Of a stretch of DNA of 64,000 nt, positions 48,678-59,659 are shown in pieces. The DNA lies in NCBI GenBank assembly GCA_001606155.1, contig LODT01000013.1, forward strand, positions 1,054,001-1,118,000. Reading direction: 5' to 3'. The position numbers were made by a program, and so were the translations under genes. Below the pieces are notes generated by a model. The model did no database searches. It saw only the letters and a list, made by a program, of their open reading frames with translations, and had not been told where the DNA came from. Positions within the stretch are counted from its first letter, which is position 1. Each line of letters starts with the position of its first letter. This stretch comes from Tieghemostelium lacteum (lineage: Eukaryota > Evosea > Eumycetozoa > Dictyosteliales > Raperosteliaceae).

Positions 48678-49676
48678 TTAGACAGAAACATGTGAGATAT
48701 TACATGACCCCCATTCAATACAGAAGTCTTTTTCTAAAAGTACTTCAGCAACTTGACCTGCTATAGCATATACACCAGCTTGAGCAGCTACAAGTAATGC
48801 ACAACCAAGATCAATAGGAGGAGGTAAGAAAAAACATGATATTTCTTCTAATGCTTCTTTAGCTTCTTCATAGGTTTCAAAGGTTTGAGTAATCATTGAC
48901 GAAGCCATCTTTGCTACACCAATTAATTTCTCACACTGTTCACAGCTTATACCTAAATCAACTTTAACACATGTTTCAACATTACCTGGTTGGTAACCTT
49001 TTGGACAAACACAACCTGTTGCAGAACATACCTTTGGTTTTTCACAAATACCTTCACATATTTCATTACAATCGTGTCCAACCCACCCTGGCATACAATA
49101 ACTCTGACAATCTCCATTTTGTTGATTACAATCAAAATTGAAGCAACTAGGACAATTTCCAAGACAACTCATAGAAGGGTTATAGTATCCTCTGATACAT
49201 TGAGTACAATTTAGACAGTTAATTTGACATAGTTCACAACCAGGAACTGTAACACAACTACTATTGCAAGCATTTCCACACTTTCCCAGTTGTATACAGG
49301 ATGTACATTCTCCAGTTATTCTATCACATTGGTCACATATGTTATCACATTCCAAATCACAATTTTCACCATAAAACCCTGCAGTGCATGATGTACATGT
49401 TCCATCTTCACAATTACAATTTGGAGGACAAGTTGGACATTCATATGATATTACATCAATATCACCAATATCACAATTATCAAAAATGTCTGATAATGCC
49501 CAACAACTATTAGGATTTATGGAACTATCACTATTACACCATAGACATCCATTGTTTGTACAATCATAACATGATGTCAAACCACAGTCATCTGTTACAC
49601 CATTTTGAACATGGATATTAATTGCCTTACTACATACAATATTTAAAACTAAGAATATAATTATATTTTTTAACAT
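48678..49676 (-). CDS. Secreted EGF-like protein with C-terminal saposin-like domain
   Basis: 332 residues with a signal peptide (IIIFLVLNIVCSKA). Residues ~25-240 are packed with cysteines. They start with a PSI-like CGLTSCYDCTNNGCLWC and continue with laminin/EGF-type repeats such as CTAGFYGENCDLEC, CMPGWVGHDCNEIC and CVCPKGYQPG. The last ~90 residues have six cysteines spaced like a saposin B domain (CEQC ... C ... C ... CIEWGSC) around hydrophobic helices. Saposin-like domains bind or disrupt lipids and include amoebapores. The fusion suggests an extracellular or vesicular protein; lipid activity is inference. Confidence 0.75.
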   Translation of the reverse strand: MLKNIIIFLVLNIVCSKAINIHVQNGVTDDCGLTSCYDCTNNGCLWCNSDSSINPNSCWALSDIFDNCDIGDIDVISYECPTCPPNCNCEDGTCTSCTAGFYGENCDLECDNICDQCDRITGECTSCIQLGKCGNACNSSCVTVPGCELCQINCLNCTQCIRGYYNPSMSCLGNCPSCFNFDCNQQNGDCQSYCMPGWVGHDCNEICEGICEKPKVCSATGCVCPKGYQPGNVETCVKVDLGISCEQCEKLIGVAKMASSMITQTFETYEEAKEALEEISCFFLPPPIDLGCALLVAAQAGVYAIAGQVAEVLLEKDFCIEWGSCNISHVSV

Positions 49677-50229
49677 TTTCTACAACAAACAATAAAATAT
49701 TTATTTACTTATTTTTATTTGTATTAACACCCCACTGAATTTCAAAATCCTAATCTTTTAGGTTGAAATATAAAATCAATATATATTTGTTTTTACCAGG
49801 GTATGAATCAATTTTTATTTATTGAATAATTATGAGATACATCACAAATTTAAATGTATTTTAGTAATAAAATTGTGGTATATAAATGGTGTTAAATTAG
49901 CTTAACACAATATTGAAAAAATTAAATAATAATTATTAATATTTTTTAAAAATTTTTTAGTTTTGAAATGCATTGTGTTTTTGATGAAAGAAATTCAGTG
50001 AAATATATTTTGAAAATTTTGAAATTGAAAAGGCGGTGTTCCATCGATCAAACGAATATTCTATTTAACGTTTGGTGATGTAACCATGGAATTCATATTT
50101 ACAAGTTTAGTTTGACAATCCAATTCTATAAATAATCAAAATGTTTTTACATTTCAATCATCAATCAAACAAATAATTAAGCAATTAAATTAACAACTAA
50201 ACAATTAAATTAAAATAATAATAATAATA
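49677..50229. other. Divergent intergenic region
   Basis: 553 bases between divergent genes. It has AT runs and a slightly GC-richer patch near 50030-50090 (AAAGGCGGTGTTCC...). No gene is seen; it holds the promoters of the EGF/saposin and SDR genes. Confidence 0.45.
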
Positions 50230-51105
50230 ATGGACTCTGAACAATCAATTATTAATAACAATAATAAGACTACTGATTATAAAGTATGGTTTATAACTGG
50301 TGCATCAAGTGGTATTGGACTACAATTAGCATTAAATCTAATTTCACAAGGATATTCAGTTGCTGGAACATCTAGACATCTTTCAAATATTGAAAACAAG
50401 ATTAATTCTGAAAGATTCTTACCATTAGAGGTAGATTTAGTCAATGAAGAAAGTGTTTCCAATGCACTAAAGAAAACTGTTGAGAAATTTGGTAGAGTTG
50501 ATGTCATTGTAAATAACGCTGGTCAATCAATTCTTGGTGCTCTTGAAGAATTCTCTGATTCTGAAATTAGAGATTTATTTGATTCTAATCTATTTGGACC
50601 ATTAAATGTAATCAGACATTCATTGAAATATCTCAGAGTACAAAAGAGTGGGTTAATATACAATATCAGTAGTATTGCTGGTTTCATGGAAAATGCGATG
50701 ACTGGTGGTTATTCAGCAACTAAATTTGCACTTTCAGGTGTATCTGAATCATTGAAAGAAGAGTTGAAACCATTTGGAATTCAAGTTTGTTCAGTTAATC
50801 CAGGTATGGTTAAAACTGCAATCCTCAACAAAATTATGTATCCCAATGAAGTCATTGCTGATTACCAATCCAGAGAGATGTTAAATGCATTTTACAAATA
50901 CAGAGAATCAATTAATCTTCCTGGTACAGATGCTGATAAATTAGCTAAACTTTTAATCGATGTTTCATTAGAAACTGACATTCCTGCTTACTTATTCTGT
51001 GGTGTTGATGCCAACAATACAAGTAAAGATAAAATCACAAAACTCACTGACACCATCAACAAAAATGAAAAGAGAGCTGGAATTGATATTTTAGAATCAA
51101 AATAA
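50230..51105 (+). CDS. Short-chain dehydrogenase/reductase
   Basis: 291 residues, classical SDR: cofactor motif TGASSGIG (residues ~20-27), NNAG, active-site Ser in YNISSIAG, and YSATK. An arginine in GTSRHLSN after the second strand suggests NADP(H) preference. The NPGMVKT segment and the long C-terminal helix region match the 17-beta-HSD-like oxidoreductase group. Substrate cannot be told. It lies tail to tail with the deleted P450, 58 bases apart. No intron. Confidence 0.88.
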   Translation: MDSEQSIINNNNKTTDYKVWFITGASSGIGLQLALNLISQGYSVAGTSRHLSNIENKINSERFLPLEVDLVNEESVSNALKKTVEKFGRVDVIVNNAGQSILGALEEFSDSEIRDLFDSNLFGPLNVIRHSLKYLRVQKSGLIYNISSIAGFMENAMTGGYSATKFALSGVSESLKEELKPFGIQVCSVNPGMVKTAILNKIMYPNEVIADYQSREMLNAFYKYRESINLPGTDADKLAKLLIDVSLETDIPAYLFCGVDANNTSKDKITKLTDTINKNEKRAGIDILESK

Positions 51106-51163
51106 ATATATAGATAGCCTTGATTTGAACTTTGTAATCATTATTTTTTTTTTTTTTTTTAAT

Positions 51164-52025
51164 TTACGAAATTGAACGCTTTTCAATTTTAATATTATAG
51201 GGTTTACAGTGTAGAGTTAGTCCTAAAACTTCAATATCATCTAAAATTGTGTTTTCAATTGGTGGTGTGATTTTAAAGTTTAAAAATAGGTTTGATATTG
51301 CCAAATACAATGTATCTTGTGCCAAATTAATACCAACACAACTTCTCTGACCCAATGAAAATGGATAGAATATATCAGAATGTGAATTCTTAATGAATCT
51401 TTCTGGAATGAATTCATTTGGTGATTCCCAATATTCTTCAGATTTACAATGTCCGTATTGGAAGAATAGAAATTGGGTTCCTTTTGGAATGAATAAATCA
51501 TCGACTGTAATATCTTGATTGGTCAATCTAGGTAAATTGAATAGTCCTGCAGGTCTATATCTCATTAATTCTTTTATACAACTTTTGACATTGATCTTCA
51601 AGAAGAGGCATTAATTTCTTTATATTTGTATTACTAAATGCAGAAGCAACTTTAGATCTATTCATTTTCCATTCATCACCAACAGAACTTGTTATACCTG
51701 GCATATAACCATTTGACCATTCTACTATTGGACTTTGAAATTTAGAACCCAACAAATCATGGTTTTTTTTATACATTAAATTTAATAACTGTAGATCCAA
51801 TGATATCAGAGTATAATCATCTCCAATCCATAATTTTAAATTCTTTAAATTCTTTCTTTTCATAAACCCAACCAATGCATTGTGAATAGGTTCTTTTATA
51901 AAATGGTGAAGATGACCAAGTAAAGGTAAAGAAAATCCCATTTCACTACCATATCTCTTTTTATTCTTTTTTATAAAAGAGAATATTAAGTAAATTATAA
52001 AACCATATACTATTAAATTTAACAT
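51164..52025 (-). pseudogene. Cytochrome P450, internally deleted
   Basis: The 5' part (51555-52025) encodes the membrane anchor, FSLPLLGHLHHF and the C-helix region MPGITSSVGDEWKMNRS, about 150 residues. The 3' part (51164-51601) is in another frame and starts at the K-helix IKELMRYRP (ExxR). It continues through PERF to the intact haem-binding loop FYPFSLGQRSCVG. The intervening ~190 residues, including the oxygen-binding I-helix, are missing, and the two parts meet around 51580-51600 out of frame. No intron could supply the missing part, so this gene cannot make an active P450. Confidence 0.85.
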
Positions 52026-52576
52026 TTTAAAACTCTATTTAGAAAAAACTTAAAATGAATCATTTTTATTCTTTTTTGCACAGATCAAGGTACCTTCAAT
52101 TTTTATTAATATATAGTTATATTATTGGTTAAATTCACTTTTAAGATCGAAAATAAAAATAAGATTTATTTTTAATCTGTTTTGATTTCATTAGTAATTA
52201 TTATTGGTTAGAAAAATAAGAATCATATAAAACAATCTATATTTAAAAATAGATAAAACAGAATTTTTATAAAGAGAAATATATATGCAATTACAATATA
52301 AAAATTCATTAGATATTGTAAATTTTAAGATAATAAAAACTATATCGTGTATAAATATTGGTTTCCTGATATCTTCACTTTTGTACCGAACATTACATAT
52401 TCTTTCATCAAAACTTGAAAAAGAATACTGTAAAATATACATATGAGATATTTAAATAAACTGAAAAGTGTGTAAATAGATGTATTGTCTGAATTTAATA
52501 TTGTTGTTTCTTGGAGTAAACTTTTTATTTTTATTAAAATTCACTTATTCGTCAATCAAAATAAAATACAATTTGT
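52026..52576. other. Intergenic gap
   Basis: 551 bases of AT-rich sequence upstream of the P450 pseudogene and downstream of the PNKP-like gene. An 83-codon open stretch at 52191-52442 on the minus strand has no coding character. Nothing recognised. Confidence 0.5.
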
Positions 52577-53314
52577 TTATTTTTTAGAGTGTTTGGGTTT
52601 AGAACTCACCATAGGGATTGGGTGGTGATGGATATATGGACTTTCACCTAAAAAGAATACTTCAGGGGTATGAAAATCAACACCAATATTTTTTGCAAAT
52701 TCTAAATCAGAATCAGAGAAATCACCTTTGACACCAGGTTTCCAATGATCAGGTCTACCAGCAGCATCACCAATATAGTAACATTGTTTAATATCAAATG
52801 GTTCAATTAAAAGAGTTGAAACCTCAATCATTAGATCCCACATACCTCTTCTAGGTTTCCTCATTTCATCTTCACAAGGTGATATAAAAGCATTGATGGG
52901 TATCTGAAGTAGATTTGCAATATTTCTAATCTTTGTAGTAATTTGGTTGTACCACTCAACAGAAAAGGAAGCACCACTCTGAATAAATGCCTGATTGGTA
53001 AATAATACAACATGATAACCTTGTTGATGCAGTTCTACTAGTTTATCAGGTACAGTTTTATGCCACCAAACCCAATCATCAACATGTTGTGGAAATATCT
53101 TTCCAGATTTAGTTTTTATAACTGTATAATCCATATCAAAAGCAGCAATCTTTGAACTTTTAATATATTCATCTAAATACATTATACAATTTCTATGTGT
53201 AACCCATTGTTTTAACTTTATTTGTTGTTGTTGTTGTTCTTTTAATTCATTTTCGTTTTTATTTGAAATCTTTTCTTTATTATTCATTGATTGCAAGGTT
53301 TCAAAATGATGCAT
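52577..53314 (-). CDS. Polynucleotide 3'-phosphatase (PNKP phosphatase domain only)
   Basis: 245 residues. After a Gln-rich lead comes the HAD-type PNK3P phosphatase. Its nucleophile motif is AAFDMDYTVIKTKSG, followed by VVLFTNQAFI (motif II), KPRRGMWDLM (motif III Lys) and YYIGDAAGRPDHW with the motif IV acid. The conserved DFSDSDLEFAKNIGV and TPEVFFLGE endings are also present. It removes 3'-phosphates at DNA strand breaks. The kinase domain and FHA domain of animal PNKP are absent, as in yeast Tpp1 and plant ZDP-type proteins. A perfect inverted repeat sits 43 bases upstream of the start. Confidence 0.92.
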   Translation of the reverse strand: MHHFETLQSMNNKEKISNKNENELKEQQQQQIKLKQWVTHRNCIMYLDEYIKSSKIAAFDMDYTVIKTKSGKIFPQHVDDWVWWHKTVPDKLVELHQQGYHVVLFTNQAFIQSGASFSVEWYNQITTKIRNIANLLQIPINAFISPCEDEMRKPRRGMWDLMIEVSTLLIEPFDIKQCYYIGDAAGRPDHWKPGVKGDFSDSDLEFAKNIGVDFHTPEVFFLGESPYIHHHPIPMVSSKPKHSKK

Positions 53315-53356
53315 AAATTTTCAAACTTGGGAAATTAATAATAAAAAATCATATCC

Positions 53357-53374
53357 AAAACGTTAGAACGTTTT
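53357..53374. promoter_or_regulatory. Inverted repeat AAAACGTT-AG-AACGTTTT in the PNKP-like promoter
   Basis: An 18-base perfect inverted repeat with a two-base spacer, 43 bases upstream of the 3'-phosphatase start codon and between two genes that share the strand. It could be an operator-like dimer site; no factor is known to me. Confidence 0.4.
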
Positions 53375-53433
53375 ATTGGAATAATAATTCTGCCGATATT
53401 TGTGATCTAAATAAATAATTAATTTGAATGTAT

Positions 53434-56098
53434 TTACAGTTTATTTATTTTATAATGGTTCAATTGAGTGTCTCTAGATGTATTAGATTTACTTTCAAAT
53501 AAAAGTTCAGTGTGACTTGTAAATAATTGGGTGGTAAGGAATTGTCTGATAAAATTACTATTATGAGGTAAAATTAACTTTAACAGTTGTTCCTTTTGTT
53601 GTGCGTTTCCAAAATCAAAATTTGGATTCCAATTGACATAATATGCCAATGTTTCTATTATATAGTTATTATAAATCTAAATACAAAAAGTAGTGTTTAT
53701 ATTAATAAGCTATTAGATATCAAGGTTTAAAGGTTATACATACTTTAAATTCTTGTGATAAAGAATGAATATATTTAATATCACTAGTAGAGGATTTAAA
53801 AGGATAGTCCAATGAATATTGTCTGGATTTCTCTTTCCAAACCTCACTGTGATAGTGTTTTAAAATGGCTTCTAGTTTATCTACATTTGGTAATGGTGTA
53901 ATAGGTTGACAGTTTTGACCGTGAATGAGTATATCTCTATCAATGTCTAGTATATAACAATTAGATAATGCATCTGGCATATCTGTAGGTATTTTTGTAA
54001 TACCAATGACAAATGGTACTGGACAATATAGTGCATCTAATGTATTGTAAGGTAGAATAGGAATAAATGCACCTTGGTATACATATGGTTTAAGTAGTGG
54101 TAAAAGTGCAAATATGGTATTGGATATTAGTCCAATATTCTTACTGGTAATCAACAAAAACTTCTCAAGTAACACACAAGACAGTGTAGATAGTATGGTC
54201 TTTAGTGATAGAGTTCTAATTAGACCTCCTAAACACCAGTTTTCAATTAACTGAATATCCTCTCCACTGTCATATTGTGTTTGGTTTTGGTCACCTGGGA
54301 AATGAAGTACTAATCTCTCCTTTTCTTTTGGAACTTTTAAAGAAGTATAGTAATTAATACACTCTAATTCCTCTTCTAAAAGAGATTTCTGATGTTCAAG
54401 TTTTACTCTGACGTTGGTTATGGTGTGTTTAGGTACCATTGATGATGGAATCTCTGAGACATTGAGTTTGGAGGCTGAAGGTACTTTAGGTAGAGGCTTT
54501 CTCTGTAGTGGTGAAGAATCCTTTTTCATATCAATAGTAGGTGACTGTGTACTAGGTGTTGGAGTATACCCACCAACACGTTGATTCTCAAGAACAATTG
54601 TATTATCACCTGTTGGTATAGGACTAAATGTCAAACTACTAAAACTATTTGTTCTAGAATCAGGTGGTTTTGAGAATCCACTAGTTAGTGAATCAAATAA
54701 TTGAATTTCATTAGCGCTACTAGTCGGAGATGAAAAATCTGAGAAATTCTCAATATCAGTTCCATTTAAAGGACTTAGAGATTCTTGTATTGCAGTTAGA
54801 GATTCTTCTGAAAATACATGAATTGGAGATGAACTGCTATCATTTAAATTATTATTGTATAGTTGTGATTGTGGTTGTGATATGGCAGTGGTGTTGGGTG
54901 TAGATGGTAAAAGTGGTAGAGGGTCTGATGGAGGTGTTGGGGGAACTGGTCTTTGATCTCCATTCAGTTTCTGTATGGATTTTAAATTTAAATGTGATAG
55001 TGGTGAGGAATGAGACCTTGAATGTGATATAGATGATTTAATTGAAAGTGGGTTAAGATTTGTTAATTGTTGTTGTTGTTGATGTTGTTGTTTTAAAAGT
55101 GAAGTAGTTTCAGATGGAAATGATCTAGCTGATGGAAATAATGGACTGGTTTCAGATGGACTTTCAAAACCATTATTAGTGGGTAAAGGTGGAAGTGGTT
55201 TTATAGGTTTTCTAGGTGTAACACCAACCAGTGATGTCTGATTTAAAGTACTCTTATTACTACTATTACTATTCTTTGATATATTTGTAGAATTTGATAT
55301 ATCATTACTACTGTTACTATTTGAAGATGAATTCATATCCTGTAGTAATTTATTAGTTCTATATAACCTCTCTTTTCCAATGATAGAATATAGAAAATCA
55401 AAATGTGATTTAAAATAAGGAAATCTACTGATTACACAATAACATCGAGATGTAAAGAAACAAAATGGTTGTTGTTGTTGAGGTTGTTGGTTAGGGTCAT
55501 TTGGGTTGTGGTCTTGTTGTTCTTGGGAATTTGGGAAGAAGGAAGGTAATTCATTAATCATCTCTGTATTTAAAACACAAACTGCATAAAGTAGTTCACG
55601 ACCGCCAGTTATCATAAACATAAAAGAACTACTACTACTCTCTAGTTGTGAAAGTGATTTAAACAGTACACTATTAAGGTCAGTAAGAGACCGTCTCCTC
55701 TTTACCTGAATCAATTTAATACCATCTGGAAAACAGAACCCAACAACCTGTGGATCGCATGGTTTATCAGGTGGGAAATTGTATAGAATTTTGGCATCAA
55801 ATGATACTTTATCACCTTCATTAACTACCACATCTTGAGGTAGACCAACTACAATAAAATTCTCAATTAAATTACCTTCTCTAAGAGTTCTAACGTTATT
55901 AGATAGTGTAAAATTACTAACTGCATTGTTAGCACCTTCTTTGGCGATCTCTTGAGATTGTTTAGTCTCTAATTTTTGTTCTTGTTGTTGTTCTTCTTGA
56001 ACAATCTCTAAATTAACTTTAAACATTTCCTTTTTTTGACTTTGTTCTTCTTTTTGGTGTTGTACATTTTCTATTGTAGTTGTAGAGTTTTCTATCAT
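53434..56098 (-). CDS. DENN-domain protein
   Basis: I read this as complement(join(53434..53676,53744..56098)), 865 residues; phase 0 join with a GTATGT donor. The uDENN part (~75-250) includes LIENFIVVGLP, PQVVGFCFPDG and FCFFTSRCYCVISRFPYF. It is followed by ~320 residues of Ser/Pro/Asn-rich linker, then the cDENN core (~590-740). The core includes LSTLSCVLLEKFLLITSKNIG, LLPLLKPYVYQGAFIPILP and PFVIGI. The short dDENN part continues across the intron. DENN proteins act as nucleotide exchange factors for Rab GTPases in membrane traffic. The specific Rab cannot be told. The long low-complexity insert between u- and cDENN is unusual in size. Confidence 0.88.
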
Positions 56099-56498
56099 TT
56101 CATTTATTAAATAAAGTAATAATAATTTAAAGAATTAATTTTATAAAAAAAAATAAAAATAGGGGGATGTGCCACACCTTCAATTTCAATTATTTATAAA
56201 AAGCATAAAATTTTTATTTGAAATTATAAATAGTGAATTAAATTTCACATTTGGTTGGGACAAGATGAAATAAAAATAAAATGAAAATAAAGGAAAAACA
56301 AGTTTTAAATAAAAACTTAAAAAATCACGAAACAAATAAAACCCACTGCAAGACTAATAAAAACTCACCCATATAAGTCTGTATTAAACCTGAATATTTG
56401 AGATGTTGAAAAATAACTATTTTCAAGATTGATTTTTGTCAATTGTAATTTTATAATAAATTAATATCTACATAATTCATTCATTCTGTACAAACAAA
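56099..56498. other. Divergent intergenic region
   Basis: 400 AT-rich bases between the DENN and ankyrin genes; promoters expected. No other feature recognised. Confidence 0.5.
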
Positions 56499-57488
56499 AT
56501 GTTTGAATTATTAAATTTTAAATGTTTAAGTGAACTTCCAATTTCTATTAAAAATGGTGATAGAATGGATTTGGTAATTGGATGGGATTTAAAAAACCAT
56601 GAAAATAGTTTACAATTGGTACCATCAACTATTCACTGTGATTTTGAATTCATTATTAGAACCAACAATGAAAATATCAAATTATTAAAATATAAAAAGA
56701 TTATAAAAGAAAATCATTTAATTTTAAATGATTTATGTTTTCAAAAAATTTCCAATTACAATAATATTTCTGTATCAAATAACAATTCAGAGAATTTTAA
56801 AATTGAAATTATATGTCAATTTAAAAATTCATTAGAAATACTTGCTAAATATCAAACTAATAATATTAGTATGGATTGTACAAAGACTATTAGAATTAAA
56901 AGATATGGTAATCAATCTACCATTCCACAAAAAAAGTGTAGAGTTATTAAAGAACTGGACTTTGAATTTATAAATACTCTGGCAGTTGATAATATAACTC
57001 ATTTAAAAGAAATGGAGATTATGTATATTTTCTCTGAATTTAGATTTCTAGAGAACAATGGTAATAATTTACTTCACATGGCTATTGAATTGAAATCATT
57101 GTGTTGTACAAGATACCTTTTAGAGAAGTATCCTGATTTGGTAGTATCACAAGATTGTAGCAAACTATCGCCTTTTCATTTGATAATAATGTTAAGAGAT
57201 GATAATTTGTTTTCTATAATGCAAGAGTTTTTAGAGACTTTAGATGACCAACAAAAGGTCATTATACTAAGTCAACAAGATTGTTATGGAATGAATATAT
57301 TACATTGGTCAACTGCACTTAGATTCAAGGTTGCCATTAACAAAATTCTTCAACTCTCTACCAAAATACCAATGTTCTTAGAAACCATTGTAAACTCCAA
57401 GGACCTACAAAATCAAACTCCAATTCACAAATGTAACTCTCACAATGAGATTTTGGATATATACCGTCTACACAATTGTGTAAATTAA
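56499..57488 (+). CDS. Ankyrin-repeat protein
   Basis: 329 residues, no intron. The N-terminal ~150 residues form an unrecognised, beta-strand-like region (RMDLVIGWDLKNHENSLQLV..., EIICQFKN) that could be an Ig/Rel-like fold, but this is speculation. The C-terminal half has ankyrin repeats: NGNNLLHMAIELKSLCCTRYLLEKYPDLV, KLSPFHLIIMLRDD, GMNILHWSTALRFKVAINKIL and QTPIHKC. It ends shortly after the last half-repeat. A transcription-factor-like role would fit a beta domain plus ankyrins but is not shown. Confidence 0.72.
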   Translation: MFELLNFKCLSELPISIKNGDRMDLVIGWDLKNHENSLQLVPSTIHCDFEFIIRTNNENIKLLKYKKIIKENHLILNDLCFQKISNYNNISVSNNNSENFKIEIICQFKNSLEILAKYQTNNISMDCTKTIRIKRYGNQSTIPQKKCRVIKELDFEFINTLAVDNITHLKEMEIMYIFSEFRFLENNGNNLLHMAIELKSLCCTRYLLEKYPDLVVSQDCSKLSPFHLIIMLRDDNLFSIMQEFLETLDDQQKVIILSQQDCYGMNILHWSTALRFKVAINKILQLSTKIPMFLETIVNSKDLQNQTPIHKCNSHNEILDIYRLHNCVN

Positions 57489-57559
57489 ATAGAATAAAAA
57501 TCTATCCCTTTTTGTACAAAAAACCATCTAAAAGAGGGTTTAAACTCTTTTATTATACT

Positions 57560-58027
57560 CTAATGTCCTTGTCCTCTCTTAGTTTTATCCAATTTTATAA
57601 ATAGTGAAAATATAACTACCGTTGTAGTTATCAGAAATGACATTGGTATTAAAGATGTCAACCACCAATTACCACCACTAAATAAACTTAAAATGGTATT
57701 ACCACTACCATTAACATTTGTTGTAGATTCCATATCTGATAGATATTGAGTAAGACCTGAAATTTCATCTTCCATCTTCTCCTCTATAATCAATCTCTTC
57801 TCTCTTAATATTCTATTTTTCATTTCAATCTCTCTTATGAGATTCTTTAGTATATAAATTGATTTTACAGATTCAGAATAACTTTGTTGTTTATAAGGTG
57901 AGGTATCTAATGATTCATCTTCATCCATTATTGATGAATTTATAGATAAGGTTGAAGTAGATGATGATAATAATTGGTGTTGTTGTGTATTTACATTAGA
58001 AGAATCAATTTGATTCTGATAGTTAAG

Positions 58028-58077
<50 letters not shown>

Positions 58078-58984
58078 GATATCCGCTATTACTACTAATA
58101 TTAATTTGTTCTGATTGCATTTCTGATAATGATATTTCAATCTTTAGTAAAGATTGTGATGTTGATTGTGTATTTTCTTTTAAATCTGTTAAATAACTAT
58201 TCAAATCGTTCTTATGTTGATCTATATTATAAACCACATTCCAATTTTTAAATAAATCTCTTTTACTAAATGATTTTCTATTATTACTCTTGTTTATGTT
58301 TTTGGAATTTCTTTGAATTGTAGTATTGTTATTATTATTATTAGAAATTGAAAATTGTGGTGATGGTGGTTGTATATGTGTTGAAAATGTACTTGGAATT
58401 GGGCTCTTTGTTATATTGTTTTTCTGTTGTTGTTGTAGTTGACTTTTTTTTTCTTTTAATTTCTTTAAATATTCATCTACAATATCTACATATTGAACTG
58501 CAGATTCTGAAGCTGCCTTTACTATAAATACTTCAAATATATTACCAACAAACATCATATTAAATCTGACACGAATAGTCAAATCCAATGAACATTTAAG
58601 ATGAGAATGATCAGATAGAGAACGAATAGCCCACTCAGTCTCTACATTAAAATATTCACCCATGATGTCAGGATGATAGTAAGTTTTAATTAACAGTGAT
58701 TTTGAATGTTCATACACTGATAGTACCTGTCTTTCATTTATAGTTGTACAATTCTTTCCAATAATCTTCAAAACAGACTGTGGTGCATTTATAGGTGCTT
58801 GAAAACATAATACACGTTCTTCAGTTTCTTTCTGACTATTTGATTTTTGCCATTCTGTAAATACTATATTTATATCCCCTCTTGCTAGATGATAATCATT
58901 CTGACTACTTTGATCTTTATAAATCTCTATAAATTCTTCATAGGTACAATCTAAAATCCTATTAATTTTATCTTCTTTTGTCAT
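57560..58984 (-). CDS. VASt-domain membrane protein
   Basis: 474 residues. Residues ~8-175 are a VASt (StART-like) domain: DCTYEEFIEIYKDQSSQNDYH at its start, VLCFQAPINAPQSVLKIIGKN, and WAIRSLSDHSHLKCSLDLTIRVRFNMMFVGNIFE at its end. A low-complexity Asn/Gln middle includes an uninterrupted polyglutamine run. A coiled coil (LIREIEMKNRILREKRLIIEEK) precedes a single C-terminal membrane anchor (~443-465). VASt proteins such as Lam/Aster move sterol at membrane contact sites; this one lacks the GRAM domain usually found before VASt, so sterol transfer is inferred. Confidence 0.82.
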
Positions 58985-59659
58985 TATTATTATAAAAAGA
59001 TAATATGATCATAAGTGAGGTAGAATAAAAAAAATTTTAGAGCTTTTTTTTTGTCGTTGAAAAACTTAATTTTTAAAATATATTTTAATTTATAAATATA
59101 TTTTGGATAATCATAGCTACCACTGCAAATAATGCTCAAATTAACTCTAAGTTTGCTTTAATTAAGTGTGTGATTTGGGTTAATAAAGCTAAGTTCATTA
59201 AATTTTGGGATTTACATGGTATACATGTATGCTTCAAATTTAATTATATATTTAAGATCTATTAATAACATCCTTTTTAAAATTCAATATATAGTCAAAA
59301 ACTTTAACAATAATAGTATACTTTCATTTACAAAACATTAAAGTGTTATTTATAGTAATGTCTCATTCACTTGAATTAAAAATCCTAGAATTTATAAAAA
59401 TATGAATGTATATTTTTTTTTATAATATTTACTGATATAATTGATTTTATTAATTAGAACATTGGTAATAAAATAAATTAAAACATGTTTTGAAAATTTA
59501 TTTATTCATAATTTATAAAATGAAGTTAAATGAAAATAGAAATCAGAATTTCTTGGATATTTCAGTGATTACACATTTTTGTTTAGTTTTTTATTTTTTT
59601 TTTTTTTAATTTATTATTAAATTAGTTTTTTTAGTTTTATAACTATTATTATTTTTAAA
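58985..59659. other. Divergent intergenic region
   Basis: 675 bases between the VASt and FAF1-like genes, very AT-rich with poly-T runs at about 59412 and 59596. No coding or structured RNA signal is recognised. Confidence 0.5.

Noticed and set aside
52191-52442. 83-codon open stretch on the minus strand
   Set aside because: Composition is that of AT-rich intergenic DNA, with no domain, no splice signals and no paralogue.
58022-58078. Microsatellite (CAA/TTG repeat) as a separate feature
   Set aside because: It is the polyglutamine tract inside the VASt-domain gene; such tracts are ordinary in dictyostelid genes.
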